DNA of 64,000 nt, taken from the NCBI RefSeq assembly GCF_000415985.1, contig NZ_KE356561.1, forward strand, positions 1,671,487 through 1,735,486, written 5' to 3'. This document shows positions 35,808 to 46,290 of the stretch, piece after piece (position 1 is the first letter of the stretch; each line of letters starts with the position of its first letter). Source of the DNA: Haloquadratum walsbyi J07HQW2. GTDB lineage: Archaea; Halobacteriota; Halobacteria; Halobacteriales; Haloferacaceae. The notes beneath the pieces are model-generated. The model was not told where the DNA came from, did not search any database, and saw only the letters and a list, made by a program, of their open reading frames with translations. The position numbers and the translations under genes are program-made.

Positions 35808-37598
35808 TCAGTTTATTCGAGTATTTCGACGCCCAAATCCACGGACGAGATCCATCTCATCAACGGTGAGCACTACCGGACGACCATGTGGACAGGCATA
35901 TGGATTTTCACATGCACCAAGTTGGCTCAGAAGCTCATCACCTGCAGACGGATCTAGCATCTCACCGGCACGAAGCGACTGATGACAAGCCACTTCGGCA
36001 AGTGCCTTATCCTGCTCATCAGCCGCTGATGGTGTGTCATCATTTTGAAGCGTATCGATAGCATCACAGATACTCATAGGAGCTGCCGGTTGTCCCAGTG
36101 GTGCTGGCACCGAATGCACGCTAATCGTTCTGTGTGTCTTTTGAGCACTGCCGTCACCAGTTGTATACTCATATCCATACTGAGTTAACTGGTCTGTAAT
36201 GTGATCTAGTGCTGCGTGCTGTCCTGGTGTGAGTGAGACGAGCACTGGTGGGTCAATCGCGACAGTTGGGAGGTTGTCATCAATGGTTGCAGAAAGCCGC
36301 TCATATGTTATTCGCTCATGAGCGGCGTGTTGATCAACGATGAGAAGTGTATCATCAAGCGAGCATAAAAGGTATAATTTCTTGAATTGCCCAAGAACAT
36401 CTGCATCAGCAATGGCAGCTGACGGAGTATGATCAGAATCAGTGAGTGGTTCAAATGGAGCATCGAGTTCTGTCGAGAGAGCGTCTATTTGCCGCTGATC
36501 AACTGTTGATAATGCGTCATTGACACTTGTCTCAAGCATATCTGCAATCAAATCGGTAGTTTGAATTCGCACCACCTGTTTCCGTGGGTGGACGTTATGA
36601 TCAGTCAGTGATCCCGGAAGTGAAATTGTTACTGCTGCAATTGGATTTCGTCCACTCGGAAGGAGCTCGCTATATCCATTCATAATTGCTGTGGTGAGTG
36701 TCTCATCACTTACCGGTCGTCCGTCAATTGCTATTGAGAGTGCATCACGGCTTGCACGTGTGATTGTCGGATGAACAAGCACGCCATCAATCTCGATTGT
36801 AGCAGTCTGTGTCTGTGTAGGTGTATTGGATTTACTCTCTACATCAACTGTCTGCGTGGATTCAATGGTTGTGCTTTGTGCTGCTATTTCACGATCATAT
36901 ACACCAAGCAATGCGGATGTATACCCTTCTCCAGATGTGGAAAGCACCTTGTTTCCATCATGCTGGAGCGACATAGCAGTCATAGGGTGCAATAATGCAT
37001 AGCGTGAGACGAGTTTACTAATCTGTGCGAACTCTGTTTGTGATGAGGCGAGTGCTTCCTGTCTTGCTGGCACTGTTTCAAACAAATCGCGAACGGTAAC
37101 GGTCGTGCCACATGCTCGTCCAGCTGGCTCGACAGTTTCAGCAGTTGGACCATTTGTTTTGACGATTGTCCCGCGTGGACCCCCGTTATTCGTCTCAATT
37201 TTCACCGTGCCAACAGTCGCAATGCTTGCGAGCGCTTCACCACGAAATCCAAGTGTCTCAAGCGGTGGGATAGTGCCTTCCTGTTCTGCTGGCATTATTT
37301 CACCGGATGCCTGTTTTGTTGTATCAATCTTACTTGTTGTATGTCGCTGCACTGCGAGAATAGCGTCTTGTTTTGACATTCCCTGGCCGTTATCACGAAC
37401 GACTAGCTGATTGGTGCCATCTCCAGTTACTGAAATATGAATTCGGTCTGCACCAGCATCAAGCGCATTCTCGATCAACTCGACAACAACATCTGCTGGT
37501 CGAGTGATGACTTCTGCTGCAGCAACTGCTGCAATCATCTCATCACTGAGACGGCAGATACTATTATTACTGTCTTCGGTATCCTCCTGATTACTCAT
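35808..37598 (-). CDS. mutL: DNA mismatch repair protein MutL
   Basis: A 596-residue protein. The N-terminal GHKL ATPase has ELIENALDAGAD, VRDNGQGM and LGFRGEALASI. The transducer domain follows. The C-terminal domain carries VDQHAAHERITYE, matching the DQHA(x)2E(x)4E endonuclease metal motif, plus ACHQSLRAGEML and CPHGRP, so this MutL should nick DNA itself, as in species without MutH. A Thr/Gln-rich insert lies near residues 240-265. Its ATG overlaps the mutS stop by eight bases, giving a mutS-mutL operon. Confidence 0.96.
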   Translation of the reverse strand: MSNQEDTEDSNNSICRLSDEMIAAVAAAEVITRPADVVVELIENALDAGADRIHISVTGDGTNQLVVRDNGQGMSKQDAILAVQRHTTSKIDTTKQASGEIMPAEQEGTIPPLETLGFRGEALASIATVGTVKIETNNGGPRGTIVKTNGPTAETVEPAGRACGTTVTVRDLFETVPARQEALASSQTEFAQISKLVSRYALLHPMTAMSLQHDGNKVLSTSGEGYTSALLGVYDREIAAQSTTIESTQTVDVESKSNTPTQTQTATIEIDGVLVHPTITRASRDALSIAIDGRPVSDETLTTAIMNGYSELLPSGRNPIAAVTISLPGSLTDHNVHPRKQVVRIQTTDLIADMLETSVNDALSTVDQRQIDALSTELDAPFEPLTDSDHTPSAAIADADVLGQFKKLYLLCSLDDTLLIVDQHAAHERITYERLSATIDDNLPTVAIDPPVLVSLTPGQHAALDHITDQLTQYGYEYTTGDGSAQKTHRTISVHSVPAPLGQPAAPMSICDAIDTLQNDDTPSAADEQDKALAEVACHQSLRAGEMLDPSAGDELLSQLGACENPYACPHGRPVVLTVDEMDLVRGFGRRNTRIN

Positions 37599-40452
37599 CT
37601 AATCGTCTCTGTAAATTCTCGAGCATATTCAGCGCTTCAAGCGGTGTCATCCGGGCGATGTCGATATCACGTAGTGATTTGAGCACATCAACATTCGCTG
37701 ACCTGGCGTATTGATCAGTGATTAAATCAGACGTATCTATGTTTGACTCCGTGCCTGTATCTGCATCTATGTTATCTCTGTTTCTCCCGTCCTCATCGGA
37801 GCTTTTTGTTGTATGAGTATTATCGCTTATGAGCGTGGGTGTGATATTATCCGAGTTAGTACCTGAATCCTTCTTCAGTGATTTATCTGATGTGCTGTTC
37901 TTTATATTTGTGTTCTGCTCGGAGTGTGCCGTCTGACCTTGGCTATCGCTGTGGACATACTGTCGTGCCTGTTCAACAACCGGAGTGGGAACACCGGCAA
38001 GTTTGGCAACTTCAATTCCGTATGATGAATCAGCTGTTCCTGGTGCAACCCGGTGAAGAAACGTTACTGATTGATCATTATTATCTGAGTGTGTCTCACG
38101 ATGGACTCTAAAGTGTAGATTGAATGCCGATGGGAGCGATGTTGTCGCATCTGTTAGGTTATGATAATGAGTTGTAAATAGCGTCCAAGCGCCCACTTCA
38201 TCATGAATAAACTCTGTTGTTGCACGTGCAATCGCACGTCCATCTGTTGTCGATGTTCCACGCCCAACTTCATCGAGAAGAATAAGTGATGATTCGGTAG
38301 CATCATGAAGTATATCGGTCATTTCAGACATTTCACGCATAAACGTTGACTCACCACCGGCGATATCATCAGATGCCCCTATTCGCGTGAATACCCGGTC
38401 AAGAATTGGGATGTGAGCGGTATCTGCAGGAACAAATGACCCTGCCTGTGCAAGGATACAGATATGTGCGATCTGTCGCATATATGTTGATTTGCCACTC
38501 ATATTTGGTCCCGTTATCATTGCGAGATGACCGTTCTCAAAATTAATCCCATTTGGGACGAATTCTGCTTGCGCCTGTTCAACGACAGGGTGACGACCAC
38601 CCTCGATGATGGGGGCATCTGCGGTTATTTCTGGGCGGACATATGCATATGATGTTGCGATAGTTGCATATGAGACAAGTGCATCGAGACGTCCAATTGT
38701 ATCTGCTACTGCCTGCAGTCGAGTCGTTTCTGCAGCGACTTCGGTGCGAACATCGCAGAATAGTTCATATTCAAGATTATCTGCTCGCTCCGAGGCAGCG
38801 ATAATTTCGTCTTCACGACGCTTTAACGCGGGTGTATAGAATCGTTCAGCGTTTTTGAGTGTCTGTCGACGAGTGTACTCATCGGGGACGCAGTCGAGAT
38901 TCGGGTTTGTTACCTCAATATAATAACCGTGAACTTCCGTATACCCAACCTCAAGTGAGTCGATCCCAGTCCGCTCGCGTTCGCGAGTCTCAAGATCACT
39001 CACCCACTCACGCCCAGATTTCTCTGTTGCTCGGATATCATCGAGTTCGTCATTAAATCCCTCAGCAATCACATCACCGTCGGTCACGGTTTGCGGTGGG
39101 TCCGGACAGATTGCTGCGTCGATTAGCTCGCGGATATCATCAAGCGAGTCAAGATCACTTTGCAACTGTTCGAGTGCTTTGGGCGGTGAGTCTATTTTTG
39201 TAATCGTTTCTGTGAGAGCTGAGTTGAGTGCAGGAATATTGTTAAGACTCTGCAACAGTGACCGCATGTTACGTGCATCTGCTCGCTCACGTGCAATTCG
39301 AGCGGTAAGGCGCTCAAGATCATATATTTGTGATAGTTTCTCTGTGAGCGTCTCAACGAGAAGGGGATTCGCAGATAGCATGCTAACAGCATCATGACGT
39401 CTCTCGATTGCTCCAGAATCTACGAGCGGTCGTCGAATCCATGATTCAAGCGTCCGGCGTCCAAGCGCCGACGCCGTCTCGTCGATCGTTTCAATGAGTG
39501 TCTCACCGTGCGGCTGTCGAGAATTGAAAAGCTCTAAACTCTGTATTGCAGTTGCATCGAGCCGGAGAGCAGTATCTGTATGATATCGTCTAATTCGAGA
39601 GACATACTCAAGCGGTCCACGATCACCTTGTGTATATTCAGCGTAATCAAGAAGTGCCCCGACTGCTCGCCGTTCAACAGACGAAAGAAGTGCTGTCGGC
39701 TCATCAATATATGCTTCAAGTGTGTTGGTCGCTGCTGTAATGTCAAAAGCCTCCGCTGTGTGTGTTGTCTGCATCGTTTCGAAAGGGAGTGATGAGGGTT
39801 CGATTGTCTCTGTGTCAACTTTGGGACCGATGAGTAATTCCGCTGGCGTGAGTCGGTTCAACTCCTCATGGACGCGATCATACTCAACACTGGTTACACG
39901 ACATGCACCTGTTGAGACATCAACTGTTGCGATTGCCCCAGTCGTCTCCAAGCTATCATCTTCTAGATTGGTCGCACTCACAGCACCGAGATACGTTGCT
40001 GTCGGGTCCTCAAGCAGATCACCACTGGTTACAGTCCCTGGTGTAATAATATCTGTTACTGCCCGATCAACGAGTCCATTTGTCGCACCAGCATCTTCAA
40101 CCTGTTCAGCAATAGCTACTCGAAAGTCAGCCGATAATAGTGATTTAATATATGATGTAGCATTATCAATCGGGATACCCGCCATTCGATAGGTTCCTGT
40201 TGAGTCCTCACGCTGTGTCAGAGTTACCTCACAGACTCGGGCAACTGTTGCTGCAGCCTCACAGAATGCCTCATAGAAGTCACCAACCTGGAATAACACA
40301 AGTGCATCTGGGTGAGTCTCACAGCAGTCAAGATACTGTGATAGCATTGGTGTTAATTCTGTGCGTCGTGCGAGCATCTTTTCTGGTGGTCCTTCAGGTC
40401 GTGACTCGGCGTCGGCGCTGGATTCAATGTCAGTATCGATGTCTGTTGTCAT
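37591..40452 (-). CDS. mutS: DNA mismatch repair protein MutS (MutS1 type)
   Basis: A 953-residue mismatch sensor. VLFQVGDFYEAFCEAA near residue 55-70 is the mismatch-binding Phe-x-Glu motif (FYEAF). The ATPase has Walker A GPNMSGKSTYMRQIA, Walker B LILLDEVGRGTSTTDG, and LFTTHYHNL. MutS binds mispairs and recruits MutL. Between residues about 834 and 914 lies an 80-residue Ser/Thr/Asn/Asp-rich insert before the C-terminal segment (RMTPLEALNMLENLQ). Start ATG 40452 (MTTDIDTDIE) is preferred over an upstream frame opening at 40512. It overlaps mutL. Confidence 0.96.
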   Translation of the reverse strand: MTTDIDTDIESSADAESRPEGPPEKMLARRTELTPMLSQYLDCCETHPDALVLFQVGDFYEAFCEAAATVARVCEVTLTQREDSTGTYRMAGIPIDNATSYIKSLLSADFRVAIAEQVEDAGATNGLVDRAVTDIITPGTVTSGDLLEDPTATYLGAVSATNLEDDSLETTGAIATVDVSTGACRVTSVEYDRVHEELNRLTPAELLIGPKVDTETIEPSSLPFETMQTTHTAEAFDITAATNTLEAYIDEPTALLSSVERRAVGALLDYAEYTQGDRGPLEYVSRIRRYHTDTALRLDATAIQSLELFNSRQPHGETLIETIDETASALGRRTLESWIRRPLVDSGAIERRHDAVSMLSANPLLVETLTEKLSQIYDLERLTARIARERADARNMRSLLQSLNNIPALNSALTETITKIDSPPKALEQLQSDLDSLDDIRELIDAAICPDPPQTVTDGDVIAEGFNDELDDIRATEKSGREWVSDLETRERERTGIDSLEVGYTEVHGYYIEVTNPNLDCVPDEYTRRQTLKNAERFYTPALKRREDEIIAASERADNLEYELFCDVRTEVAAETTRLQAVADTIGRLDALVSYATIATSYAYVRPEITADAPIIEGGRHPVVEQAQAEFVPNGINFENGHLAMITGPNMSGKSTYMRQIAHICILAQAGSFVPADTAHIPILDRVFTRIGASDDIAGGESTFMREMSEMTDILHDATESSLILLDEVGRGTSTTDGRAIARATTEFIHDEVGAWTLFTTHYHNLTDATTSLPSAFNLHFRVHRETHSDNNDQSVTFLHRVAPGTADSSYGIEVAKLAGVPTPVVEQARQYVHSDSQGQTAHSEQNTNIKNSTSDKSLKKDSGTNSDNITPTLISDNTHTTKSSDEDGRNRDNIDADTGTESNIDTSDLITDQYARSANVDVLKSLRDIDIARMTPLEALNMLENLQRRLDE

Positions 40453-41393
40453 CCTTGCTGAGCATATTTCAGAGATATTATTTTTTACAATACAAATTTG
40501 CGGGCAATCCACATGATCACATGGCTACTTTGGATCGATATTACATCGCTTGATTTTGATGTCTTCACACATATGAGCTACATCCTACCCATCTGCTGAC
40601 GGAGGATCTTGAAACTGTAGCTTTCTGTGTTAATTGCGTGATATGTATTTATATTATCGAGAATATCCGGCAACGTGGACATATGAAGCACAGTATTTAT
40701 ACTCATCATTGGCTCTGACTGTCCCAATATTCGTGTTTCAGATGCATGAGAGCCGCGTTCGTATCATTATCTATGTCAAACTGCATACAAGTAATAAATG
40801 CTGTTATACATAGAGTGATTTGCCATACCATATTACATACACTGCACGCTATCTGAATATATTTCTTATTCAGTCTGAGTCAAATATGTTCCTTCCATCT
40901 TGCATTTGTGATTATGTTTATATTCGAGATTATCCTGTTATTAATATTTATGTTGTATAATCTATGCAACTAACCGCTGTGATTTGTGCTGACATATGAG
41001 TCAGTAAATATAGTGATAATACCGCTGAATTTCAGCCCTTGCTCGCACACGCTCATTCGAGCAGAGACTTAGCGCCCACGGTTAGACGGGAACACAGGAT
41101 CTCTCAACATAAAAATAATCACTTCTACTAACGGTATACCCACAGCATTGCTTCTTAACTCATTCTCAACAGATGAGATTCTCCAGCAGAATTAGGTGTA
41201 TTCGGTCGATATACATATTTACTGAGGTACTGAATGGTAGCACTATTGACCGATATACCCGTCTGTATCAATGTACGATGTAGCTATGCGGATCTTTAGA
41301 TGCTCATACAATGACCGACACTGACACCAACACCGACACACACGCGACACAGACACAGTCGTAAATGCAAACACCGCCGATAGCGATTCACAG
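40453..41393. other. Long AT-rich intergenic region between mutS and moxR
   Basis: About 940 bases with no supportable gene. At 40571-40610 the minus strand has GGGTAGGATGTAGCTCA, reminiscent of the GTAGTTCAC right end elsewhere, and around 41035-41100 there is a GC-richer block (cgcccacggttagacggg). These could be the worn ends of another TnpB element about 530 bases long, but the match is weak. Confidence 0.35.
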
Positions 41394-42323
41394 GTGTCTT
41401 CTCCCCTTGCTGTTGATGAGGTTTCAGCGTTGACAACACGTATCATTGACAATGTTGAGCGTGTTATTGTCGGTCATCGAGACGCTGCAGAAGATATTCT
41501 AATCACCATGCTCGCCCGTGGTCATCTTCTACTTGAAGACGTTCCAGGCGTTGGAAAGACAATGCTTGCGCGATCAATTGCGACCTCGGTTGAATGTTCG
41601 TTCAATCGTGTTCAATTTACCCCTGATCTGCTCCCACCAGATGTCACAGGTGTGAATATCTTTGATCAACAACAACAAGTATTCGAATTTCAACCTGGTC
41701 CGGTGTTCGCCAATGTCTTGCTTGGTGATGAGATTAACCGTGCCCCACCAAAGACGCAAGCAGCATTACTTGAGGTGATGGCTGAACAGCAAGTAACAGT
41801 TGATGGTGAGACACATGCTGTTCCGGATCCGTTTACTGTCATTGCAACACAGAACGATATTGAACCAACACAGACGTATGATCTTCCTGTAGCTGAGGTC
41901 GATCGGTTTACAAAGCAAATCCGGCTCGGCTACCCCAACGAGACCGAAGAGACTGAATTATTAGGGCGAATTGCAGGAAATCATCCAATAGAGTCACTTG
42001 AAGCGGTTGCAACTGCTAGAGACGTCAATCGTGCAAGGAAAACAGTAGCTGCTACAACCGTGAGTGAGTCAGTCCGTTCATATATCGCTCAACTGGCAGG
42101 GTACACACGTGATAATGCTCGTTTGGGAGTAAGTCCTCGTGGGGCAATTGCGCTCGTTCGTGTTGCACAGGCTCGTGCTGTCTTTGAGGGTCGTGACTTT
42201 GTGATTCCAGATGATATACATGCTGAGATTCACGCAACGTGGTCACACCGGATCCAAACGGCTGATACAATCGATAGCGCACGTATTGTTGATGATGCAG
42301 TTGATGCGGTTCCGATTGAATAA
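41394..42323 (+). CDS. MoxR-family AAA+ ATPase
   Basis: A 309-residue MoxR AAA+ ATPase. LLEDVPGVGKTMLARS is Walker A, LLGDEINRAPPKTQAALLE Walker B and the following MoxR block, and VDRFTKQIRLGYPN the sensor region. MoxR proteins work as chaperones with DUF58 and von Willebrand proteins. The first in-frame start is GTG 41394. An ATG at 41311 begins MTDTDTNTDTHATQTQS and stops, but removing one AC unit from the (AC)4 run at 41336-41343 would join it in frame to give MTDTDTNTDTRDTDTVV... and this gene. The operon continues with DUF58 and transglutaminase genes. Confidence 0.93.
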   Translation: MSSPLAVDEVSALTTRIIDNVERVIVGHRDAAEDILITMLARGHLLLEDVPGVGKTMLARSIATSVECSFNRVQFTPDLLPPDVTGVNIFDQQQQVFEFQPGPVFANVLLGDEINRAPPKTQAALLEVMAEQQVTVDGETHAVPDPFTVIATQNDIEPTQTYDLPVAEVDRFTKQIRLGYPNETEETELLGRIAGNHPIESLEAVATARDVNRARKTVAATTVSESVRSYIAQLAGYTRDNARLGVSPRGAIALVRVAQARAVFEGRDFVIPDDIHAEIHATWSHRIQTADTIDSARIVDDAVDAVPIE

Positions 42324-42506
42324 TATATCACTGACACAATGATTAATGGATTCAACGATATAGCTAAAAACGTTGACTATTAACTATTTCTTCATTGGGA
42401 CGTAATATCACCATGTATAGTTGTATTAGTTTAGATGTGCGATATCGTTTCACAGCAGCATTGTTCCGATATACCATATGAAAATACTATGAGAGTGTGA
42501 GTACTG

Positions 42507-43697
42507 ATGCGCCCGACACGTCGCGGTTATATGATTACGTTGATCTGTCTCACTGCATTTAGCGCCGGGATTATGTATGGTCCGCGGGCACTCGATGCTG
42601 TTGTCATTCCTGGGGTGGTTGCACTGTTGGCGTCGATTATTGACGTTGGACGAGTTTCAGAGCCATCTATCGAGCGAACATTACCACCGCCAGCAGAGCC
42701 CGGAACAAAAGCACAAATTACATTGACGATTGAAGCTGACCGTCCGGTCCCAGTCAAAGCAATAGATACCGTTCCATCTGGTCTTACAGGGACATCAGTT
42801 ATCGAAACCATAGCGGATGGAACCAATGTTGAATATGAATTGAACCGCCGTGACCGTGGGTGTCATGTCATTGGTCCGGTTACTGTGCGACTTCGTGATC
42901 GATTAGGTCTCTTCGAGCGTGTGTTTGTGATTGATAATACAGATTCGATCACTGTCTTTCCAGATATGTACCCACTCACACCGATAGCCGTTGATGCAGT
43001 TCAAAATACCGCTGCTCCGACAGCAGGCGCTCAACGAGGATCATTCGAAGGGCTTCAGGAGTACACCCGTGGAGATGCGCTCCGCGATGTCCACTGGAAA
43101 GCTTCAGCACGATATGATGAGCTTTTCACTCGTGACTTCGGGAGTGCAGCGAGTGAAAATAATCAAATTGACGCACTCACAATTACTATTAATATCGGGC
43201 GCCAAGATAGGGTCCCATCTGAGTTTGTTGATGCCGCAGCAACAGCAGCGGCAAGTATATGTGTCGAAGCGCTTAGTCGAGGGGCTGCTATCCAATTGCA
43301 GACAGCAACTGAGAGTGTGACTGCTGTTGCAGGGAGTGAGCATTCAGTTCTTGAATATCTTGCAGAGCTCTCAGTTTCGTCGACTTCTCAGAATACGATA
43401 ACGAATGCAGACATACATGTGACAGCGAGCACAGAGTCAGTGTCCGTCTCCTTTGGAGAACATACTGTTGACTTTGTGGACTTACTGAGTATCGAAAATG
43501 TAGAATCTCAAGATAATGAGGCCGTGTCCATCGCTGCGAATATGATTGATAATCCGAAGGCACAGACCCTGGATCATAATCACGATAGTAACATCACTGT
43601 TGATACCGACGCATACTCAGATGTTCGTTCTGAGTCAAGTAATATCTCATCAGAGCCGCCCTCAGATGATTCAAAAACACAAAGCAAGTACACATGA
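42507..43697 (+). CDS. DUF58 domain protein
   Basis: A 396-residue protein. Two hydrophobic segments lie at residues about 8-45 (YMITLICLTAFSAGIMYG, VVIPGVVALLASIIDVG). The following soluble part contains GSFEGLQEYTRGDALRDVHW and KASARYDELFTRDF, the DUF58 signature with the Arg-x-Gly-Asp...Ile/Val-x-Trp motif. The C-terminal 60 residues are a Ser/Asp/Asn-rich tail. DUF58 proteins co-occur with MoxR and resemble von Willebrand A folds. Its stop overlaps the next gene start by four bases (ATGA). Confidence 0.9.
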   Translation: MRPTRRGYMITLICLTAFSAGIMYGPRALDAVVIPGVVALLASIIDVGRVSEPSIERTLPPPAEPGTKAQITLTIEADRPVPVKAIDTVPSGLTGTSVIETIADGTNVEYELNRRDRGCHVIGPVTVRLRDRLGLFERVFVIDNTDSITVFPDMYPLTPIAVDAVQNTAAPTAGAQRGSFEGLQEYTRGDALRDVHWKASARYDELFTRDFGSAASENNQIDALTITINIGRQDRVPSEFVDAAATAAASICVEALSRGAAIQLQTATESVTAVAGSEHSVLEYLAELSVSSTSQNTITNADIHVTASTESVSVSFGEHTVDFVDLLSIENVESQDNEAVSIAANMIDNPKAQTLDHNHDSNITVDTDAYSDVRSESSNISSEPPSDDSKTQSKYT

Positions 43698-46081
43698 ACC
43701 GATCGCACATATCAAGTAATGTAGCTAAGATCGGCAGAGTAGCGTCTCGTCCCAGTATGCTCGCTACTAGCGGTATCATAGCGATAACATGGTCATATGT
43801 GAGCGTTCTTGCGGACATCGCGACAGTCACAGGCTGGCGAGTGCCATTTTTAATTATTGTCGTCCTTGCTGGTGCTCTCGGTGCTACAGTTGGGATCGTT
43901 GGGCGTGCCAGGTCGGCGTTTGTGCTGACAGTCGGTCTTTTGCTTGTCGGGTTGATCGTATACATCTATACCCTTTCGCAAGCACAGCAACAGCTCCTCA
44001 CAGCACAGCGGTTGCTTGCTGACACCGCTGCATTGTTTACTGGTCTCTCAATTCTACGCTTTGTTCGCGCCGGTGCATGGGCTATTGCTGTCGTTCCAGC
44101 TCCGGTATTTCTTTCGTGGGCGCTCTTGAGCGCTGGTCGATACGTGCTTAGTGCAGCGGCGGGTGGCGTTGCACTTGGACTTGTTATCCTCACGGGCGAT
44201 GCCAGTCTGATCACAGCACTGACTGGTGTCGTTGGATTTCTTGTTACAGTCGCAGCGGCAACAGTTAATCAGTACGATGGTGGCATAGACCAATTTGATA
44301 CGATAATCGTCCTTCTTTCGGTCATTATTGTCCTGTCAACATCGGTCTCTGCTGTTCCTGGCAGCGGAAATTCGCCACTCGTTCCTGAAAAAACTCCGCA
44401 GACGGTTGATGCAAGTCTCACCAGCGCCGATCAGCGAATTGAGGTATTAGGGAGTATTGATCTTTCACCACAAGTTCGATTTACCGTCGAGAGCTCTCGC
44501 CCGTCATATTGGCGGACGGGAGCTTACAATCGATATACTGGCGATGGTTGGGTCCGGACTGGGGAGGCACAGCCATATCGGGGACAACTTTCATCTCCGC
44601 CCGGGTCATCACAACCCGTTCAACAGACAATAACGACACAACAACCGATATCGATTCTTCCAGCGGCATGGAAACCAATCAGAATTGAGGGTTCAGCAGC
44701 CTCACAGGCGACCGTCACTACACAGGGTGGATTGGTTCCACGAACATCACTCAACGCCAACACAGAATACACCGTTACGAGTCGTCTGCCGCTGTGGACG
44801 CCTGCACAATTGCGTCGAGCGGGAACAGCATATCCAGCAGAAATTGATGAGACCTACCGCGAAGTGCCCGCTGACACAAGCGACCGAGTAACCCAGCGCA
44901 CGAATCAAATTATCGCCAATGCTAGCGCTGATACGGTTTATGATGCTTCGATTGCGATTGAACGGTATCTTGAAGAAAATAAACAATATTCGCTTTCAGT
45001 ATCAAAGCCAGACGGTAATACTGCTGAATCGTTCCTGTTTGAAATGGACGCAGGATACTGCGTTTATTATGCAAGCACAATGGCTGTAATGCTTCGAACA
45101 CAGGGGATTCCGACGCGGTTTGTCACTGGGTATACTCCAGGAGAACGCATCGATTCAAACACACATGTCGTTCGAGGGCTCAACTCACATGCATGGGTAG
45201 AGGTATACTTCCCTGATGCCGGGTGGGTTCGGTTTGATCCGACGCCTGCGACTGAGAGACAGTCAGTTGAGGGGTTGCGGCTCTCAGAAGCACGTCAACA
45301 AGACACAGATGGTGTTGATCTCAATGAGTCAACTCCAACGCCAACACCAAGTCCTGGCGACACGGCATCAGAAAACGGTGCTTCAGGTGCCAATACTGCG
45401 GCGACCCCAGCGTCAACCGGGCAGTCGCAAACGACGCCAGAGGGAGGTGCAGCGGATAACGGCTCGACCGGATCAACAATTCAAACTCCGGGGATTGGTG
45501 GTCGAGCCCCTGACTCTCTCGGGGCATCATCATCATCATCGGTATCATTTATTGAACAGATCCTTCCAGCAGTTCGAATTCGCCGACTTCTCGCTGCCAT
45601 AGCTATTGGACTTATTGGCGTGGGGGCAGCGATGCGACAGTCAGATTCCATCCGACATCTCAGAGCTCTTTTGATTGCACAGTCTCAGTGGTTGACATCG
45701 ACCCAACAACGCACGGGTGTATTTTCTGGTCTCCTCTCCAGTTCTGAGAACGGACGTGAATCGAAGCCCGATCCCGATAGTGCAGTAGCATATGCACATA
45801 AACGTGCAATGGCGGTACTTGCATACACGCATCGACCACGCCGTCCAGGTGAGACATCTCGCACATACCGGGATGCACTGTCACTCTCGGCTGATCATGA
45901 AACAGCGCTTCAGCAGATAGAACAGGCGTATGAGCGTAGTAAGTATGGTGATGGTGTTTCAGCATCGACAGCAGCAACAGCGGTCACCGCTGCAGACTTT
46001 CTTATCCGCACTGGAACTCCATTTCGCCGCCATATAGCTCGATTTCGATCAACCAAGCTACTAGATGATAATAAGGAATAA
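43694..46081 (+). CDS. Membrane transglutaminase-like (TgpA-type) protein
   Basis: A 795-residue protein. The first 230 residues contain six or seven membrane segments (DUF3488-like). A long extracytoplasmic domain follows with the transglutaminase triad: Cys456 in DAGYCVYYASTMAVML, His499 in NSHAWVEVYFPDAGW, and Asp near 516 in FDPTP. A Thr/Pro/Ser/Gly linker (about 550-610) leads to another membrane segment (LLAAIAIGLIGVGAAM) and a C-terminal DUF4129 domain (YAHKRAMAVLAY). It overlaps the DUF58 gene by four bases and ends a moxR-DUF58-tgpA operon. Substrate unknown. Confidence 0.9.
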   Translation: MNRSHISSNVAKIGRVASRPSMLATSGIIAITWSYVSVLADIATVTGWRVPFLIIVVLAGALGATVGIVGRARSAFVLTVGLLLVGLIVYIYTLSQAQQQLLTAQRLLADTAALFTGLSILRFVRAGAWAIAVVPAPVFLSWALLSAGRYVLSAAAGGVALGLVILTGDASLITALTGVVGFLVTVAAATVNQYDGGIDQFDTIIVLLSVIIVLSTSVSAVPGSGNSPLVPEKTPQTVDASLTSADQRIEVLGSIDLSPQVRFTVESSRPSYWRTGAYNRYTGDGWVRTGEAQPYRGQLSSPPGSSQPVQQTITTQQPISILPAAWKPIRIEGSAASQATVTTQGGLVPRTSLNANTEYTVTSRLPLWTPAQLRRAGTAYPAEIDETYREVPADTSDRVTQRTNQIIANASADTVYDASIAIERYLEENKQYSLSVSKPDGNTAESFLFEMDAGYCVYYASTMAVMLRTQGIPTRFVTGYTPGERIDSNTHVVRGLNSHAWVEVYFPDAGWVRFDPTPATERQSVEGLRLSEARQQDTDGVDLNESTPTPTPSPGDTASENGASGANTAATPASTGQSQTTPEGGAADNGSTGSTIQTPGIGGRAPDSLGASSSSSVSFIEQILPAVRIRRLLAAIAIGLIGVGAAMRQSDSIRHLRALLIAQSQWLTSTQQRTGVFSGLLSSSENGRESKPDPDSAVAYAHKRAMAVLAYTHRPRRPGETSRTYRDALSLSADHETALQQIEQAYERSKYGDGVSASTAATAVTAADFLIRTGTPFRRHIARFRSTKLLDDNKE

Positions 46082-46290
46082 GAATATGAGTCGAGACCTG
46101 AGTGATTAATGTACGTTCATATACTATACAATGCAGTTAATAACGACTGGCAACGATAAGGTACTTATTATTTGATTGTATATTACGCTCACGGAATGGC
46201 AAAGCATGACATCGCGACCGAGAGTTGGCGTTCCTTGAGGACTCGAGTGTACGACAGCATTATAACTAAATCGAGTCAAATGTGGAACAG

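Noticed and set aside
45321-45548. Short frames around the Thr/Pro-rich linker of the transglutaminase gene
   Set aside because: They are shadows of the low-complexity coding region.
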